Shown: positions 11,818 to 26,524 of the stretch, piece after piece
Layout of the letters: each line of letters opens with the position of its first letter
Position numbering within the stretch: position 1 is the first letter of the stretch
NCBI GenBank assembly: GCA_019426215.1
Contig: CM033393.1
Span: forward strand, 49,044,645-49,108,644
Source: Buddleja alternifolia
Lineage: Eukaryota > Streptophyta > Magnoliopsida > Lamiales > Scrophulariaceae
DNA length: 64,000 nt
Reading direction: 5' to 3'
Made by a program: the position numbers and the translations under genes
The notes under the pieces: model-generated
Databases searched by the model: none
What the model saw: only the letters and a program-made list of their open reading frames with translations
What the model was told of the DNA's origin: nothing

Positions 11818-13473
11818 ATATTGTAATGCATCTGTAGTGGAAGGATCATGTGCTTTGGATTTCTTGTGAATTCTAATGCTAATACGTTCTCGATTTTGAT
11901 CTCTAAATGAGCCGCCGTTTTTTTACTGTTGGAGGAATTTTCGGTCTCGGAATGATTGTCCGTAATTTGCTCATAAATCGATGTTGAGTGAAGAAGAAAT
12001 CATGTCACCTAATGACTTGAATTTAATCTTGGGGAGCTTGTTTTTGTTTATGATTGAGAGGAATATATTCATACTTAGAGACAGTTAAAGCTGCTGTAGT
12101 TTTTCTTTGTGATGCTCCTCATTGCAATTCAATTGACACTGATTTGGATCTCAGAGCTAATTTTTCACTTTTGAATTGTGAATTTAGTTCAATGAATGAA
12201 AAAATTTATAGTCATCAAAGTTTTTGAATATGAACTATATTAGTTTTGGACTGTCATGAGCTTTTCAGCTCTTGTTAATCTGCTTGCGTAAAGTTTTCCA
12301 AAAACCTTGTAAAGAAGATGATATTTTGAGGGTAATTAGTTTGTTACATTGTCTTATGTTTTTTTTTTTCTTTATTGGCTGCAGCATTCAAATGGTGAGG
12401 CCTTTTGCATATCTGATATCTCATGTAAGATGTATTATGTTAGTGCTCTCATTGTGAATCTTTTCCTTTTCTCCTTCCTATTCTCTAATGAATTTGGAAC
12501 TAAAATTTTTGATCCCCGAGACACCGGAAAGCCTAATTGAGTGGTTTTAGTTATTAAATATGCCACCAGTTTAAACATTATAAGTACGAATTAAGCATAT
12601 TGACTATTATTAGACTTTACAATGTTCAAATGGATTCATCAACTTATGCCATGGTTTACGGGCCAAATTTAACAAACGCACTTCATCTTTATAGGAGGGA
12701 TGAACCAACACATGCTCATATTTCCGGTGTCCAAGTGAATAGCAGCCCGAGCTTTCATATAACCCTTACTATTGGAAGGTAAATTGCTATTGGTCATTAA
12801 AAGATAGAATACAATCTGCTTCTTTGTTGATTTCGGTACAACAAAATGCAGCTTGGAAGAATCCATAATTGATGACCAAATTCACAGTGCATAAAGATAT
12901 ATTGTATTCTGCATGTCTCTATTTAGTATAAAAAGAAAGAAAAATATTCCGCATGTGTCTCTCTCTCTCTCAATGTGTCTGCATATCTGATGTTCATTCT
13001 GTAGGACAACTCGAAATAGGACTTTTGTTTTATAGGAACAGATTAGGAAACATTTATTAGTTAAGGAGGGCAATTTTTCTGGTCATGGATGGAAAGATGA
13101 TGGCCCCTATCGAGTATTCACAAAAGTGACTTTACATGTTTCATAAGTTGAAGAGGATAAACGAATTTTTCTTCTCCTTTTACCTTTTCTCGGGATCTTA
13201 CGGCAATTGAGAGAGGGGAGGGTGGAGATGTTTGAGCTTAATAAGCTGCACGGAAATAGATGCCTTAGCAAAAGATCTTGTCATCAGGGCAGACTTTTCT
13301 CTTCATGCAGTAGTGGTTTACATTTAGTTATTCATTATATGCTTCAGTTTATTTTCTTGGTGGGTCTTTAGTTTTGTCTCTAATTTAATCTACCCTGTAT
13401 AGTTCAACTAAGACACGAGGCTTTTTGAGTCGTTTGACATCTATAATAACCAAGAGCTAGTTGGATTATATAT
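11581..13473 (+). other. Probable 5' UTR and UTR introns of the TMEM230-like gene
   Basis: The CT-rich segment at about 11580-11650 (TTCTCTTCTCTCTCCGCC) looks like a plant 5' leader. It is followed by a donor-like ATGAG|GTAAGC at 11657. No coding exon is seen between there and the ATG at 13474, so the interval is best read as 5' UTR exon(s) and intron(s). A (TA)n microsatellite lies at about 11784-11813. Exact UTR exon borders need transcript data. Confidence 0.45.
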
Positions 13474-13905
13474 ATGGCATCTAAACGAAATGTCCGCTAT
13501 AGTCGTCTTGCTGTTGATGAAGATGATTATTACGATGATAGCAGCCGAAGGCAACATGATCCTAGATTTGACTATACACCTACAACCTACCAAAAGATTC
13601 CTTGGAAATCGATTTTCCTTGCAATTTTTCTCCTCCTCCTTGGATGTCTTCTTCTCTCACTATCATTATTCATCTTTACTGGTCACATGGGAGGAGAGTT
13701 GGCCCAAGCATATGGCTTTTTAGGACTGGGATTGCTCACATTTGTACCAGGTATCTTAGCAATCATAAATCAGATTGCCTGTGACTGCTTGAGCAAATTA
13801 ATTGACTCTTACTACATGGTTGCAGGCTTCTACGAGACTCGAATTGCTTACTATTCCTGGAGAGGTGCCAAAGGATATCAATTTACTTCGATTCCTGACT
13901 ATTGA
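13474..13905 (+). CDS. Transmembrane protein 230 homologue (DUF872)
   Basis: This encodes a small two-pass membrane protein of the TMEM230/TMEM134 (DUF872) family, linked in animals to vesicle traffic; its plant role is poorly defined. The N-terminus has the polar tail MASKRNVRYSRL and an acidic DEDDYYDD stretch. Two hydrophobic segments follow (AIFLLLLGCLLLSLSLFIF and AYGFLGLGLLTF), and the C-terminus is the conserved FYETRIAYYSWRGAKGYQF...IPDY. The open frame runs 143 codons, but family members are about 118-120 residues. The extra 25 residues correspond exactly to a GT-AG intron at 13751-13825 (GTATCT...TTGCAG, 75 nt, no stop). The likely CDS is 13474-13750 joined to 13826-13905, giving 118 residues with FVPG directly followed by FYETR. 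The 3' UTR contains a run of 22 C. Confidence 0.9.
   Translation: MASKRNVRYSRLAVDEDDYYDDSSRRQHDPRFDYTPTTYQKIPWKSIFLAIFLLLLGCLLLSLSLFIFTGHMGGELAQAYGFLGLGLLTFVPGILAIINQIACDCLSKLIDSYYMVAGFYETRIAYYSWRGAKGYQFTSIPDY
13751..13825 (+). other. In-frame, stop-free 75-nt intron
   Basis: The segment begins GTATCT and ends TTGCAG. Removing it restores the contiguous TMEM230 family sequence. It is a multiple of three and has no stop in frame, so retention would add 25 residues between the second hydrophobic segment and the conserved C-terminal motif. Confidence 0.85.
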
Positions 13906-13968
13906 GATTTTTTTTTTTTGCTGTTTCAACTCTTCCAGCCATTGGTGATTGGTGTTTAGTTCAACCTT

Positions 13969-13990
13969 CCCCCCCCCCCCCCCCCCCCCC
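13969..13990 (+). repeat. Poly(C) run of 22 bases
   Basis: Uninterrupted cytosines about 64 bases past the TMEM230 stop codon, inside the presumed 3' UTR. Long C homopolymers are rare in AT-rich plant DNA and are prone to sequencing length error. Confidence 0.95.
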
Positions 13991-15600
13991 TAAATGTGTA
14001 AATCTTGGCTCTGTTTGGACTTTGGACCTTGGATTTCAGCAATGAAAATACTGAAAAAAATCATTTCATCACTTCAATTAATAGTACGTTATGTTTTATC
14101 TTTTAGACCTTGTTATTTTACATTTCTTTACTAAAATCCTTAATCCAAACATAGCGTAAAAGATTTCTTGTGAAGAATTTGCTTGCATTATGTTCGACTT
14201 GTTGCATAGTTAGGATTTGTATATTCCTTTAGTTTAAGTTTAGCAGAAGTTCAGTTGTTTTAGTGTTATTGACATTTTTGGTTTGGATTCTCTGTTTGAA
14301 CGTAGTATTATATATCAAACAAGATTTTGTAGTGCTATTTTTTATTGCGTCTTCTATTGCAGAGTATGGATGATTGATGCGTTACAATCAACTTCTTATT
14401 TTTACATTAGAATATTCTGTTAGTCGGGTATGGGTTGCTCAGTCCTGATTTGCAATATGAGATATAATAAAAAATTATAATAAAGGATTTCATATGAGTA
14501 TTAGAGACACTTTAAGAGGACATTTTGAAGTGCTATTGCATGTTTTTTGGACAAATGATAAAGGAGAATGATTCTCATAGATTATTCAAAAATGGAACTA
14601 ATTAAGTTAACTTTATTAATGGACTCAATTTTCCACAATGCGTGCATGGTTATTGTTCATGTTATTACATAGAGATAATAATTTTGATTAATGAAACTTC
14701 AACTCCCGACTCCCGCTCCATAGAAATCATTCTGAATTTTGATTCCACCCAAAAAGTAAAAAGAAAAGCAAATTATTCTCTTTTCTTAAAAGTAAAACAT
14801 TATATTAAGAACTTGAGCCGAAGCCAAGTACAACAATGTCACTACATTCGCGGAAAGATTGAATACAACAATAGAAAGCAAATTATTCTCAGCCGCATGA
14901 TTCGAGCTCAACCGTATAATATAAATTCTACTCATTTAACTAATATTAATATTCTACTTGTGTAACTCAAAAAAGAAAAGAAAAGAAAAGAAAATCCTAC
15001 ATGGGCAGGGTAACTGCATTAATAATGATTATGATTAATTAACAAAAACGTAGCTTTACTAAATAAAATCCTATATTAAATATAATTTCTCAATTCTTGG
15101 TATCCACCTCCTAATTTATACGAGAGTTCGAATCCAAATTGCCTCACATTTATAGGTTTTAATTTAATTTCCCAAGGTGTCCCCGAGTCCGGAGGTTCAA
15201 GAGTAGTCTCTCGAGATACCGTCAGACACAAGTGTGAAAACCTCTCTCAAGAAAGTTTTTTTTGCTTCCACAAAGGTTTTCAAACAAGACTTCTTGCTTA
15301 AGGGATCAGAGTCCAACTTCTTTTGGTACACATTTATGGACTTTAAGGAGATAGATAGAGTCTTTTATGGCTCAAAAATATAACTATAGGTTTATTGGGC
15401 TAGATATGTAGGTATTTCGTATTCCTTTCTAGAGAATTAAAATAAAAATATATAATTTCCTATAAAAATAATAGATAATTATTATAAAATAATAAAACAA
15501 CAAATTCCGGCGCTTCACTTTGTGCATCATCATCATCATCATCATCCTCCTCAACCTTGCATTGGAGGAAGCCATCAATCACCATACACTGCACGTGACG
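13991..15600. other. Intergenic DNA, no gene seen
   Basis: The first part is the 3' UTR of the TMEM230-like gene. The rest is AT-rich. A slightly less AT-rich patch near 14740-14900 and another near 15170-15330 could be old retroelement remnants, but nothing is recognisable. A (CAT)n run lies at about 15527-15546, just before the SnRK1 leader. Confidence 0.45.
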
Positions 15601-16602
15601 TCACACACACTGAATCAAACAAATCTCTTCAATTTGTTTGAAACCCTAACTCTCTATTTTACTTTTCCCCTTCAATCTTCTAAGCTTAGCAGTTTTAGGA
15701 TTTTTGCCGCAGCACGACGTCGTGTTGTTTCTGCGTAAGCTTTCGTCTCCTAAATTTCTGCATATTTCTTAATGTATCGTATATAATTCATCTCTTATGA
15801 ATTGAGGATATGTGCTTAACTTTAATCTATCGGATTTATATATGTATTTGGGAGAAATAATGCAATTTTATGAATTTTTACATTTTCTTTTTGGGAAATT
15901 ATTGGGTAGCTGTGAAGATTTGGGCTTTATGGATGGATTTGAGTGTGATTATTGTTATTTTCAGATTAGGAAATATTGATGATTTCGTTTTTTGTGTGAT
16001 TTTAAATTTGTGGTTAATTATGCATTTTGCTGGCTCTCACTGTAACACTGTCTTCTTCTCATTATATCGATTTGCACCGAGGATACAGTTCCTCTTGATA
16101 AGAAATTTTATGTTTTGTTTGTTTTAAGAGAGAGTTTCGTAGTTATTGTGGGGGACAAGCAATTTTGCCTGATTTCACTTAGTATATAGACTGAGCCACT
16201 GAGGATTTCGTTTGCTTTAAAAGAACTTGAGCCTAGTGATAGCTAATGCTGGATTTTGTTATTGTATTGTTTTAACCACCCTGAGTTGTCTTGTGCTCTT
16301 TTCGATCAGACAAAGAGAGGAGAAAACGTGTTTTTTTTTTCTCCTCAAAAGCATATTCATCAATGGGTGCATCCGTCAACAATGACTAGTGCCTTGATTT
16401 TCCTGGTTATCCTTGTGGGTCCATTTAAATGGCTGTTCCGACTGACTTATGGAAAATGAAAATGGAAGTTATGACTTCTTGTTATTGATGTTAACATAGT
16501 GATGTTTTGTTGGTGGGGTGCTATTTATTCTTTAATGTCATGTACATGTTTCTCCGTGTACACACTCCTTTAATTCTCTTCACTTAATATTGATTTAGGA
16601 AT
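15601..16602 (+). other. 5' leader and leader intron of the SnRK1 alpha gene
   Basis: A leader exon probably ends at 15734 (TTTCTGC|GTAAGC). A leader intron would then run to the acceptor TGATTTAG at 16598, four bases before the ATG at 16603. This is inferred from splice motifs only. Small upstream ORFs exist inside the intron and should be removed by splicing. Confidence 0.55.
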
Positions 16603-20334
<3,732 letters not shown>

Positions 20335-21572
20335 AGCTTTGAATTCTATATCAAACTTTATTGTGGAAAATGGAAGTAGATCTGTATATAAGTTTACCAT
20401 CTAAGAGCCAAGATGAACGTCGTGGCAAGCCCCGTATTTTTTTATTGACTCGTTAGGAGTTGGCTTCTGCAACGACAAGTTCTCATTTCATAATTGTAAC
20501 TTTTGTTTTCTTTCATAATTTTACTACATCCTAAATAGATTCAAGAATTACTTCAGCCCTTGAGATTTTCTGGTAGCTTACAGGAATGCCACAAATGTTC
20601 ATAACAAATATGATCTTATGCAGATTGCTTCTGTTCCTCACGGACTGAGACTTCTTGGATTTAGCTAAAAATATTATTGGTAAATACTTTATTCTAGACT
20701 AATAAGTATTGAATTTAAAATACATTTTGATATAGTTGATACTTTCAGAAAATGATGAATAGATTTAGAATGTTTAAGCCCTGTTTGGGAAAATTGAAAA
20801 AAAAAAGTGCTTTTGCGCTTTTTGTTTTGTTGAACTTATGTTGTTTTTTGCTGTTTGATTTCACTGATTATGCTTCTATGTTTTAGAAAAAAAGCTAAAA
20901 GTAAAAACATGTATATGACAACTACCACTAGCTTATTCTATTTTTTTTTTCGTTTTTTAGCAAGTTTTGCAAACAAATCAAATTTTAACTTTTACAACTT
21001 ATTTTAAAATTCAACACTTCTTTAAAAACACAAGTTTTTAACAGACTTTTAATCAAGGAAAAGCTATCACGAATGTTTCCTAATCAATCGTCCAATAAAA
21101 GATGGAATTATGAAGCTCCCTTTTTTACCTAAAAATAATAAAAGTAGATAGATAAAGCAATAACAGTTTGCCATTCTGTAATCAAATTCATCATTCTCTG
21201 ATTGATTGTTTCATGCTCAACAAATCCCTGAACTATTCCAAGCAATTGAACACCATTAAAGAATCGTTACACACAATCTAATACACCAACATATCTTTCC
21301 TCAAGCTCTCCTCCACGGAAATTCTAACTCAAATCTGGCCGAACTTGAATTAGTTCACAAGACGAGTGAATTACACTCATTGTATGATTGATTATTCGTC
21401 TTGTGATTTACACGTCGCAGAATCGGCCAGAGCTAGAATTTGCCAACAAAAGATGATACAATTCCACCATTTGTTATAGCTTTCCGGGGGCCAAAGTCAC
21501 CAAAAACACACATAAAGAATTAGAACCTACATTGTTAAGAAAACATCAGCAACATCGTATATGATCAACGAA
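20335..21572. other. 3' UTR of SnRK1 and intergenic DNA
   Basis: SnRK1 3' UTR, then AT-rich sequence including a GCCCTGTTTGGGAAAATTG motif at about 20779 of the kind seen at DNA-transposon ends. I could not find its partner. The last part is the convergent 3' flank of the ERF gene. Confidence 0.45.
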
Positions 21573-22751
21573 TTAATTAACGAAGCATATAGGTGGAAGA
21601 TCAATCGAGCTCCAGAGCAACAATTCTCCATCATGAGTCAACGATTCTCCCGAATTCTCATCCTCATTATTATTGTTATTATTATTATTATTCACCTTCT
21701 CTTGCTCAACATTATTCTTGTTCATCATCTTCATATTCTCTTCATTGTTCAATTTACATGCATTTCTAAGCCTACTCAGCTGATCAGACCTGTCGAATCG
21801 GGCCGTATTCCCGAGCTTCATCTTCAAACACTCAGTAACCCCATTGAATGCATATAAAGACGCAGAAAACTTCCTCTCATAACTCATCCTCTTCATAACT
21901 TCACTAAGCATCAACGGCTCGTCTTCTTGATCCATCGGTTTTGCAATTTCCTCAGCAATTTCAAAAGGCGAATACTCAATCGATGACCCGATTTCGTCGA
22001 CAAAATGGAAGTCGACAGATTCCAGGCCAGTAGTATTATCCTCCTGATCAATCTCATTTTCCATTTCCAAAACCTGGAAATTTTCAGCAGAGTTATTTAC
22101 ACTGTTTTGACAGTTGTTATAACTGTCAGCTTGCGTAATCGACGATTCGAAACTCGTGCAATTGTAATCACTGGTAGTGATCATGCTATGATTTTCCATT
22201 GCAAACTCCTCATCTGGATCGTTGAGAAAATCAGTGAACTGAGATTCCGAAAAATCAGGCGCTTCATCTGTGTACTCATTTCCCTGTTTCTGATCAACAC
22301 ATGTAATAGAAGACATGGATGGAGTTGAATTATTCGAATAATTGGCAGCTAAATTAGCACTGTTTCTTGCTTTAAGCCTGCTGAGAAGAAGATTCGTGAT
22401 TTTCGACGGGAGAGCTGGCGTGGAAGATGAATTTGTTGAACTTGGCCAGAAATTAGTTCTCGTATTAGCTCCCCGGAGCAAACACGCCGCCTCATCGTAG
22501 GCCCTGGCGGCCTCCTCCGCCGTGTCGAAGGTGCCTAACCACACTCTTATCTTTTGTATGGTGTCTTTTATCTCAGCCACCCACCGCCCTGATGGCCGCT
22601 GACGAACACCAACGAACCGCTTGCGTGCTCGTCTCGCGCCACCTAGCGCCGCCTCCTTCACCATCTCGTCCCAGGCAGCGGTGTTTCCTTCGCCGGAGTT
22701 GAGTTTTTCATGATCATCAATTCCCTCGTTGGCCTTTCTTTTCCTTGCCAT
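21573..22751 (-). CDS. AP2/ERF transcription factor, RAP2.11/ERN-like
   Basis: A DNA-binding transcription factor of 392 residues in a single exon on the minus strand. The AP2/ERF domain spans about residues 44-103: [20 protein letters not shown], then [35 protein letters not shown]. The GRWVAEIKD spelling and the C-terminal motif [11 protein letters not shown] (compare ISASLYAMNG) place it near RAP2.11 of Arabidopsis and the ERN factors of legumes. RAP2.11 acts in the low-potassium response and ERN1 in nodulation; which role applies here cannot be told. A basic RARKRF stretch just before the domain may aid nuclear entry. The middle is acidic and Ser/Asn-rich, and a run of nine Asn lies near the C-terminus, encoded by an AAT/AAC microsatellite at about 21666-21692. 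The ATG at 22751 is the first in frame. Confidence 0.93.
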   Translation of the reverse strand: MARKRKANEGIDDHEKLNSGEGNTAAWDEMVKEAALGGARRARKRFVGVRQRPSGRWVAEIKDTIQKIRVWLGTFDTAEEAARAYDEAACLLRGANTRTNFWPSSTNSSSTPALPSKITNLLLSRLKARNSANLAANYSNNSTPSMSSITCVDQKQGNEYTDEAPDFSESQFTDFLNDPDEEFAMENHSMITTSDYNCTSFESSITQADSYNNCQNSVNNSAENFQVLEMENEIDQEDNTTGLESVDFHFVDEIGSSIEYSPFEIAEEIAKPMDQEDEPLMLSEVMKRMSYERKFSASLYAFNGVTECLKMKLGNTARFDRSDQLSRLRNACKLNNEENMKMMNKNNVEQEKVNNNNNNNNNEDENSGESLTHDGELLLWSSIDLPPICFVN

Positions 22752-22877
22752 TGTTTTTTCTTTTTTCTTGGCTTTTTTGGGGTTAAGGGGTGGCTTTGTT
22801 AATAATGGTTAATTAGTGTATATGATTAGTGGTTTTGTTAGTTAATCTGTGTTAGTTGGTGTGGGGAATGGTCTGGG

Positions 22878-22884
22878 TTTTATA
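22878..22884 (-). promoter_or_regulatory. Candidate TATA box of the ERF gene
   Basis: The minus strand reads GCATATAAAACCC here, about 130 bases upstream of the ERF ATG. This fits a TATA box with a leader of about 100 bases. No transcript start is known. Confidence 0.45.
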
Positions 22885-23936
22885 TGCAGAAACAGGAGAT
22901 CCTGTCAAAGGGAATTTAGAGTTGAAATGATCTTCTTCTGTTTGTTTATACTCTTTTGTTGCTTGTGATTTTCGGCTTGTCACCATATGGAAAATTTCCA
23001 TGATGAGAGAGAAAGGGTGAGAGAGAGAGTATGTGAATTTTAAGATTCTTTAATTTTATTTGATGTATTTTTATTTTTTGAAGTTTATTGAGTAGATATT
23101 TTATTTGATAAATTGGAAAGGAGCGATAAAAATTATCGGACTATTTTTTAGACGTGGTCGTAAGAGTCGTTACTATTTTTATGTGTTTAAATTGAATCAT
23201 AATTACTGAATGATCATGTCTGATATTTAAGGCAAATCGAAGCCTTTCAAACATATAAAGAACTGTTCACGAACTGCTATTGAAAATCAAGTCCAACTTT
23301 AGGATCTTTTAATTGAAAATAATAAGGCATATACCATAATGTAAATATTATATATATACTTTGACTTGGTCAATGAGTGAAGTTTCGAGGAAGAAGTTTC
23401 GTGTTTCCTCTTCATATGGCAGTACTATAATAAATCTGAATTTTGTAATGCAAAATGTCTGCTAGAGTTGCTCACTACTTTTTCTTACTTGATTTTCTTA
23501 TTCATATTTCTATCATTAAAAAATTCAAAAACCTACTTTATTTAAATTTGTTTTAAGACGAAGACATAGAAATCATCAATTCATGGATAAAGACTTTTTG
23601 TAACTTAGTAAAAACAATTAATATAATATAAAGGGACTAGTTACAACCATAGCAGAGGCTAGTTGGTAATTTTCACCACTCTAATCACTCCACCACAAGA
23701 AAATACTAAATAGTTTATATTTTTATTTTGAAATACAAACTAAATGAGTAATTATGGCAAGTCTTATTGTGCACATCGAATCCTCTATTCGAAAACAGTA
23801 TATCGTTTTTAAGTTAATTTATTTATTAACGTTACATAGTAAAATTTACTTCACTTACATATCTAAGGAAAAAAAAACACCATACATAGACTGCTTATTG
23901 TGGTTCATTGTTTGGTAGGATCCACCTCCATAATTT
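22885..23936. other. Intergenic DNA upstream of the ERF gene
   Basis: Presumed distal promoter of the ERF gene, AT-rich with a GAGAGAGA-type stretch near 23003-23027. No coding region. Confidence 0.45.
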
Positions 23937-23951
23937 TACCTTGAGTGCATT

Positions 23952-24131
23952 TTTTTTAGTTGCCTACCACAATATCCTGGACATTGTCGGATTAATCTGT
24001 TGGTCGACCCGGTCGCACACCTGGCCTGGTAGGTGAGTTTCCCAACAGGGTAATTGCGTACACAAAGAATCGAACTCGAGACCTTATTTAAGCGGAACCG
24101 AGCTGCTTACCACTCAAACTAACGTCGTTGG
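23952..24131 (-). mobile_element. tRNA-derived SINE with 15-bp target duplication
   Basis: On the minus strand a 180-bp unit starts near 24131 and ends at 23952 with A6, or A7 counting one base shared with the duplication. It carries a pol III A-box-like TTAGTTTGAGTGGTAAGC and, about 35 bases on, a B-box-like GAGTTCGATTC, the arrangement of a tRNA head. It is flanked by the exact direct repeat TACCTTGAGTGCATT (23937-23951 and 24132-24146). A tRNA-like head, short body, A-tail and 15-bp duplication together define a SINE inserted through LINE machinery. The perfect duplication argues that the insertion is not very old. The family name is unknown to me. Confidence 0.88.
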
Positions 24132-24146
24132 TACCTTGAGTGCATT

Positions 24147-26524
24147 AATAAGGAACAATTGTATATAAATGATATTTGTAATTAAATTTGTCGAATTAAA
24201 CTAGATTAGTTTAAAGTTATGAAAACCCACTATTTGTCGTGGCTGTTTAATGTCAAAGAAAGCGATATTTTCAAAGGCGATGATGTAACGGGAAGGGCAG
24301 TTAAATTTGCCAATTCTATACTTGTAGAAAACATAAATCTCATTTATTTGTATGGGTTATGGATAGTGACATTTCCAGTGCCTCACGCGGAACCGGTACA
24401 TCTAATTCCTAGACTAGAATATGTGAAAATATGTTTATTATTATTATTATTTATTTTTTTGATAAATAAAAATTAATAGATATGATATATTTCTATCCAA
24501 ATAGTAATTTCTTGACAAATAAAGAAGTAAATTAAACGATGTTAACTAAGTTTATGAAAATGATTGATAACTTAAGAACTGATTTTATTGATCAGATTTA
24601 TGCTTCAGATATTCCTAATTTACTTGAATTTTAAAACATTCTTTTTAATTTTCCAAATATAATATCATGTGAACAAGAGAAGAAAGGAGTCAAAGGAAGA
24701 GACATAAAAGATTTTGTGGGGGGTGAAACGTACGTCTATTTACATCAACAAAAGAAAAGACATGCAAGAGTCCCATTGTTGCAAAGTACACCTCTTCTGT
24801 TTTTTGTGCTGGTTTATTTATTTTATCCCCCTAAAAATTATAACCATAACCAAATCCCGTATCTCTCTCTATCTAAGTATATATATTAGATATGCATAAC
24901 AAAAAAAAAAGTAAATATATTAGGTAGATAGATAGATATAGATAAATATATATAGATAAATATAGTAAATTACATTGTGTCACTGACCTTCCCTCTTACT
25001 TTTGAAATTACTAGTAAACAACACGTGCGTTGCACGTCAATAATATGATCTCGTTAAAATAACTCATATAGATAGATATTGTTCAACTTGATAAATCGAA
25101 AACTTAAACAACAACTTAATTAATGAACTATTAAATATTAATTAATAAACTATAATTATTTAAAAAATCAAATAATTGATTGACATGAAAGGTTGAATAA
25201 ATATTTGAAGCTAAGTTAACTTATTTGTTCTCCATCGTTGGATCATTCATGATCAACTGCCAGATAAAAAATGATTCAAAAAATACTAAAATATCAAAAA
25301 AAATTCAGAAAAATCAGGTAAAAATAAGAAAATAAATACAAATCTTGTGGAATTTAGAAAACATTATATGTTGTAATTTAATTATATTATGGATGCAATA
25401 GAAATATAGTTGATGCAATATCAAAACGAATGAGTTGAATGCATAAAATGAAATTTACCATTCAACAAATTAAATAAGGAGGATAGTTGGATAAATAAAA
25501 ATAAGGTGGTGTGCGAGTCATCTGAAAGTGAAAATGACAAATATTGAATTACAACAAAAGACGCCAATATATCTCCTAAGACCATGAAGCAAGAGTGGTT
25601 ACTCTTTTTTTTTTGCATTATTATTATTTATTTATATTAGTATTTAAATAAAATAATAAAAATAACGCCTAACTTGTAAAGCTTTCCCAAGTCTTTCTTG
25701 GTAAGTTATTTTTTGTATGCTTTTTATAATGATATTCAATTTTCTCGATCAACGTAATATTCATATAATTAATAAAAAAAATTGGAATTTTAACAATGAT
25801 ATTCATATAAATTTATTTGTACCAAGTTCAAGCAGATTAAGCTTTTTATCTTCTTCTTTTCTTTTGATTAATAAATTATAGTGTATACAAAAACACGATT
25901 TTTGATATTTACCCTTTTAATTGAGAGCTCTTGCTCCAAGTGAATTTGACAAAAAGAAAGAAAGAAAAAAAAATCGAATGTAAGATGATGTCATCAAATT
26001 GCTTTCCATGGCGAGTTAAGCAAATTCTACTAGGTTAACCAACAAAACGTGCCAATTGTTGGACAAAGATAAATTCAACATGCACTAGACATGGACGTAA
26101 TTTCAAAAATATGAGGGGAGTTTTCTGTAATTTACCATAACTTGAGCAAAAGGAAGATGTCAATAAGGTACTCCTATTGCTCCAGGTGGAGGTTTAAGGA
26201 AAAATCAGCTGTCTCTCTCTCAAAGTGATGTATGCATATATTGTAGCCTGTAAATTATAACTTGCTAACAATTATCAAAGAAATGAAAAAAGTTTATAAC
26301 TTGCTAAGGAATTTAACTCAAACAGAAAACGATTTCAACTATACGCATACAGATACACACATTCCAGCAGTGTTTTGATGCCTTCAAGCCCCCAAAAGCT
26401 GTAATTGTATGATACACAAAGAAGAATGAATTTCCCAAATCAAGCAGCTAAAAACCATGTTGATAGAAAAAAATTCAATAGTTTATCACATAATAACAGA
26501 ATTTGTAACCCAACCTCTCACTCA
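24147..26524. other. Intergenic DNA, no gene seen
   Basis: AT-rich. It contains a TAGA/TATA simple-repeat patch near 24880-24965 and a small hairpin ACGTGCGTTGCACGT near 25024-25038 of the kind seen in dispersed plant repeats. The last few hundred bases are 3' UTR of the OSCA-like gene. No other coding region is supported. Confidence 0.45.

Noticed and set aside
20779..21060. MITE starting GCCCTGTTTGGGAAAATTG
   Set aside because: The start looks like a common transposon end, but no matching inverted end was found.
25019..25040. Dispersed-repeat start ACACGTGCGTTGCACGT
   Set aside because: Only a short hairpin motif is visible; element limits cannot be set.
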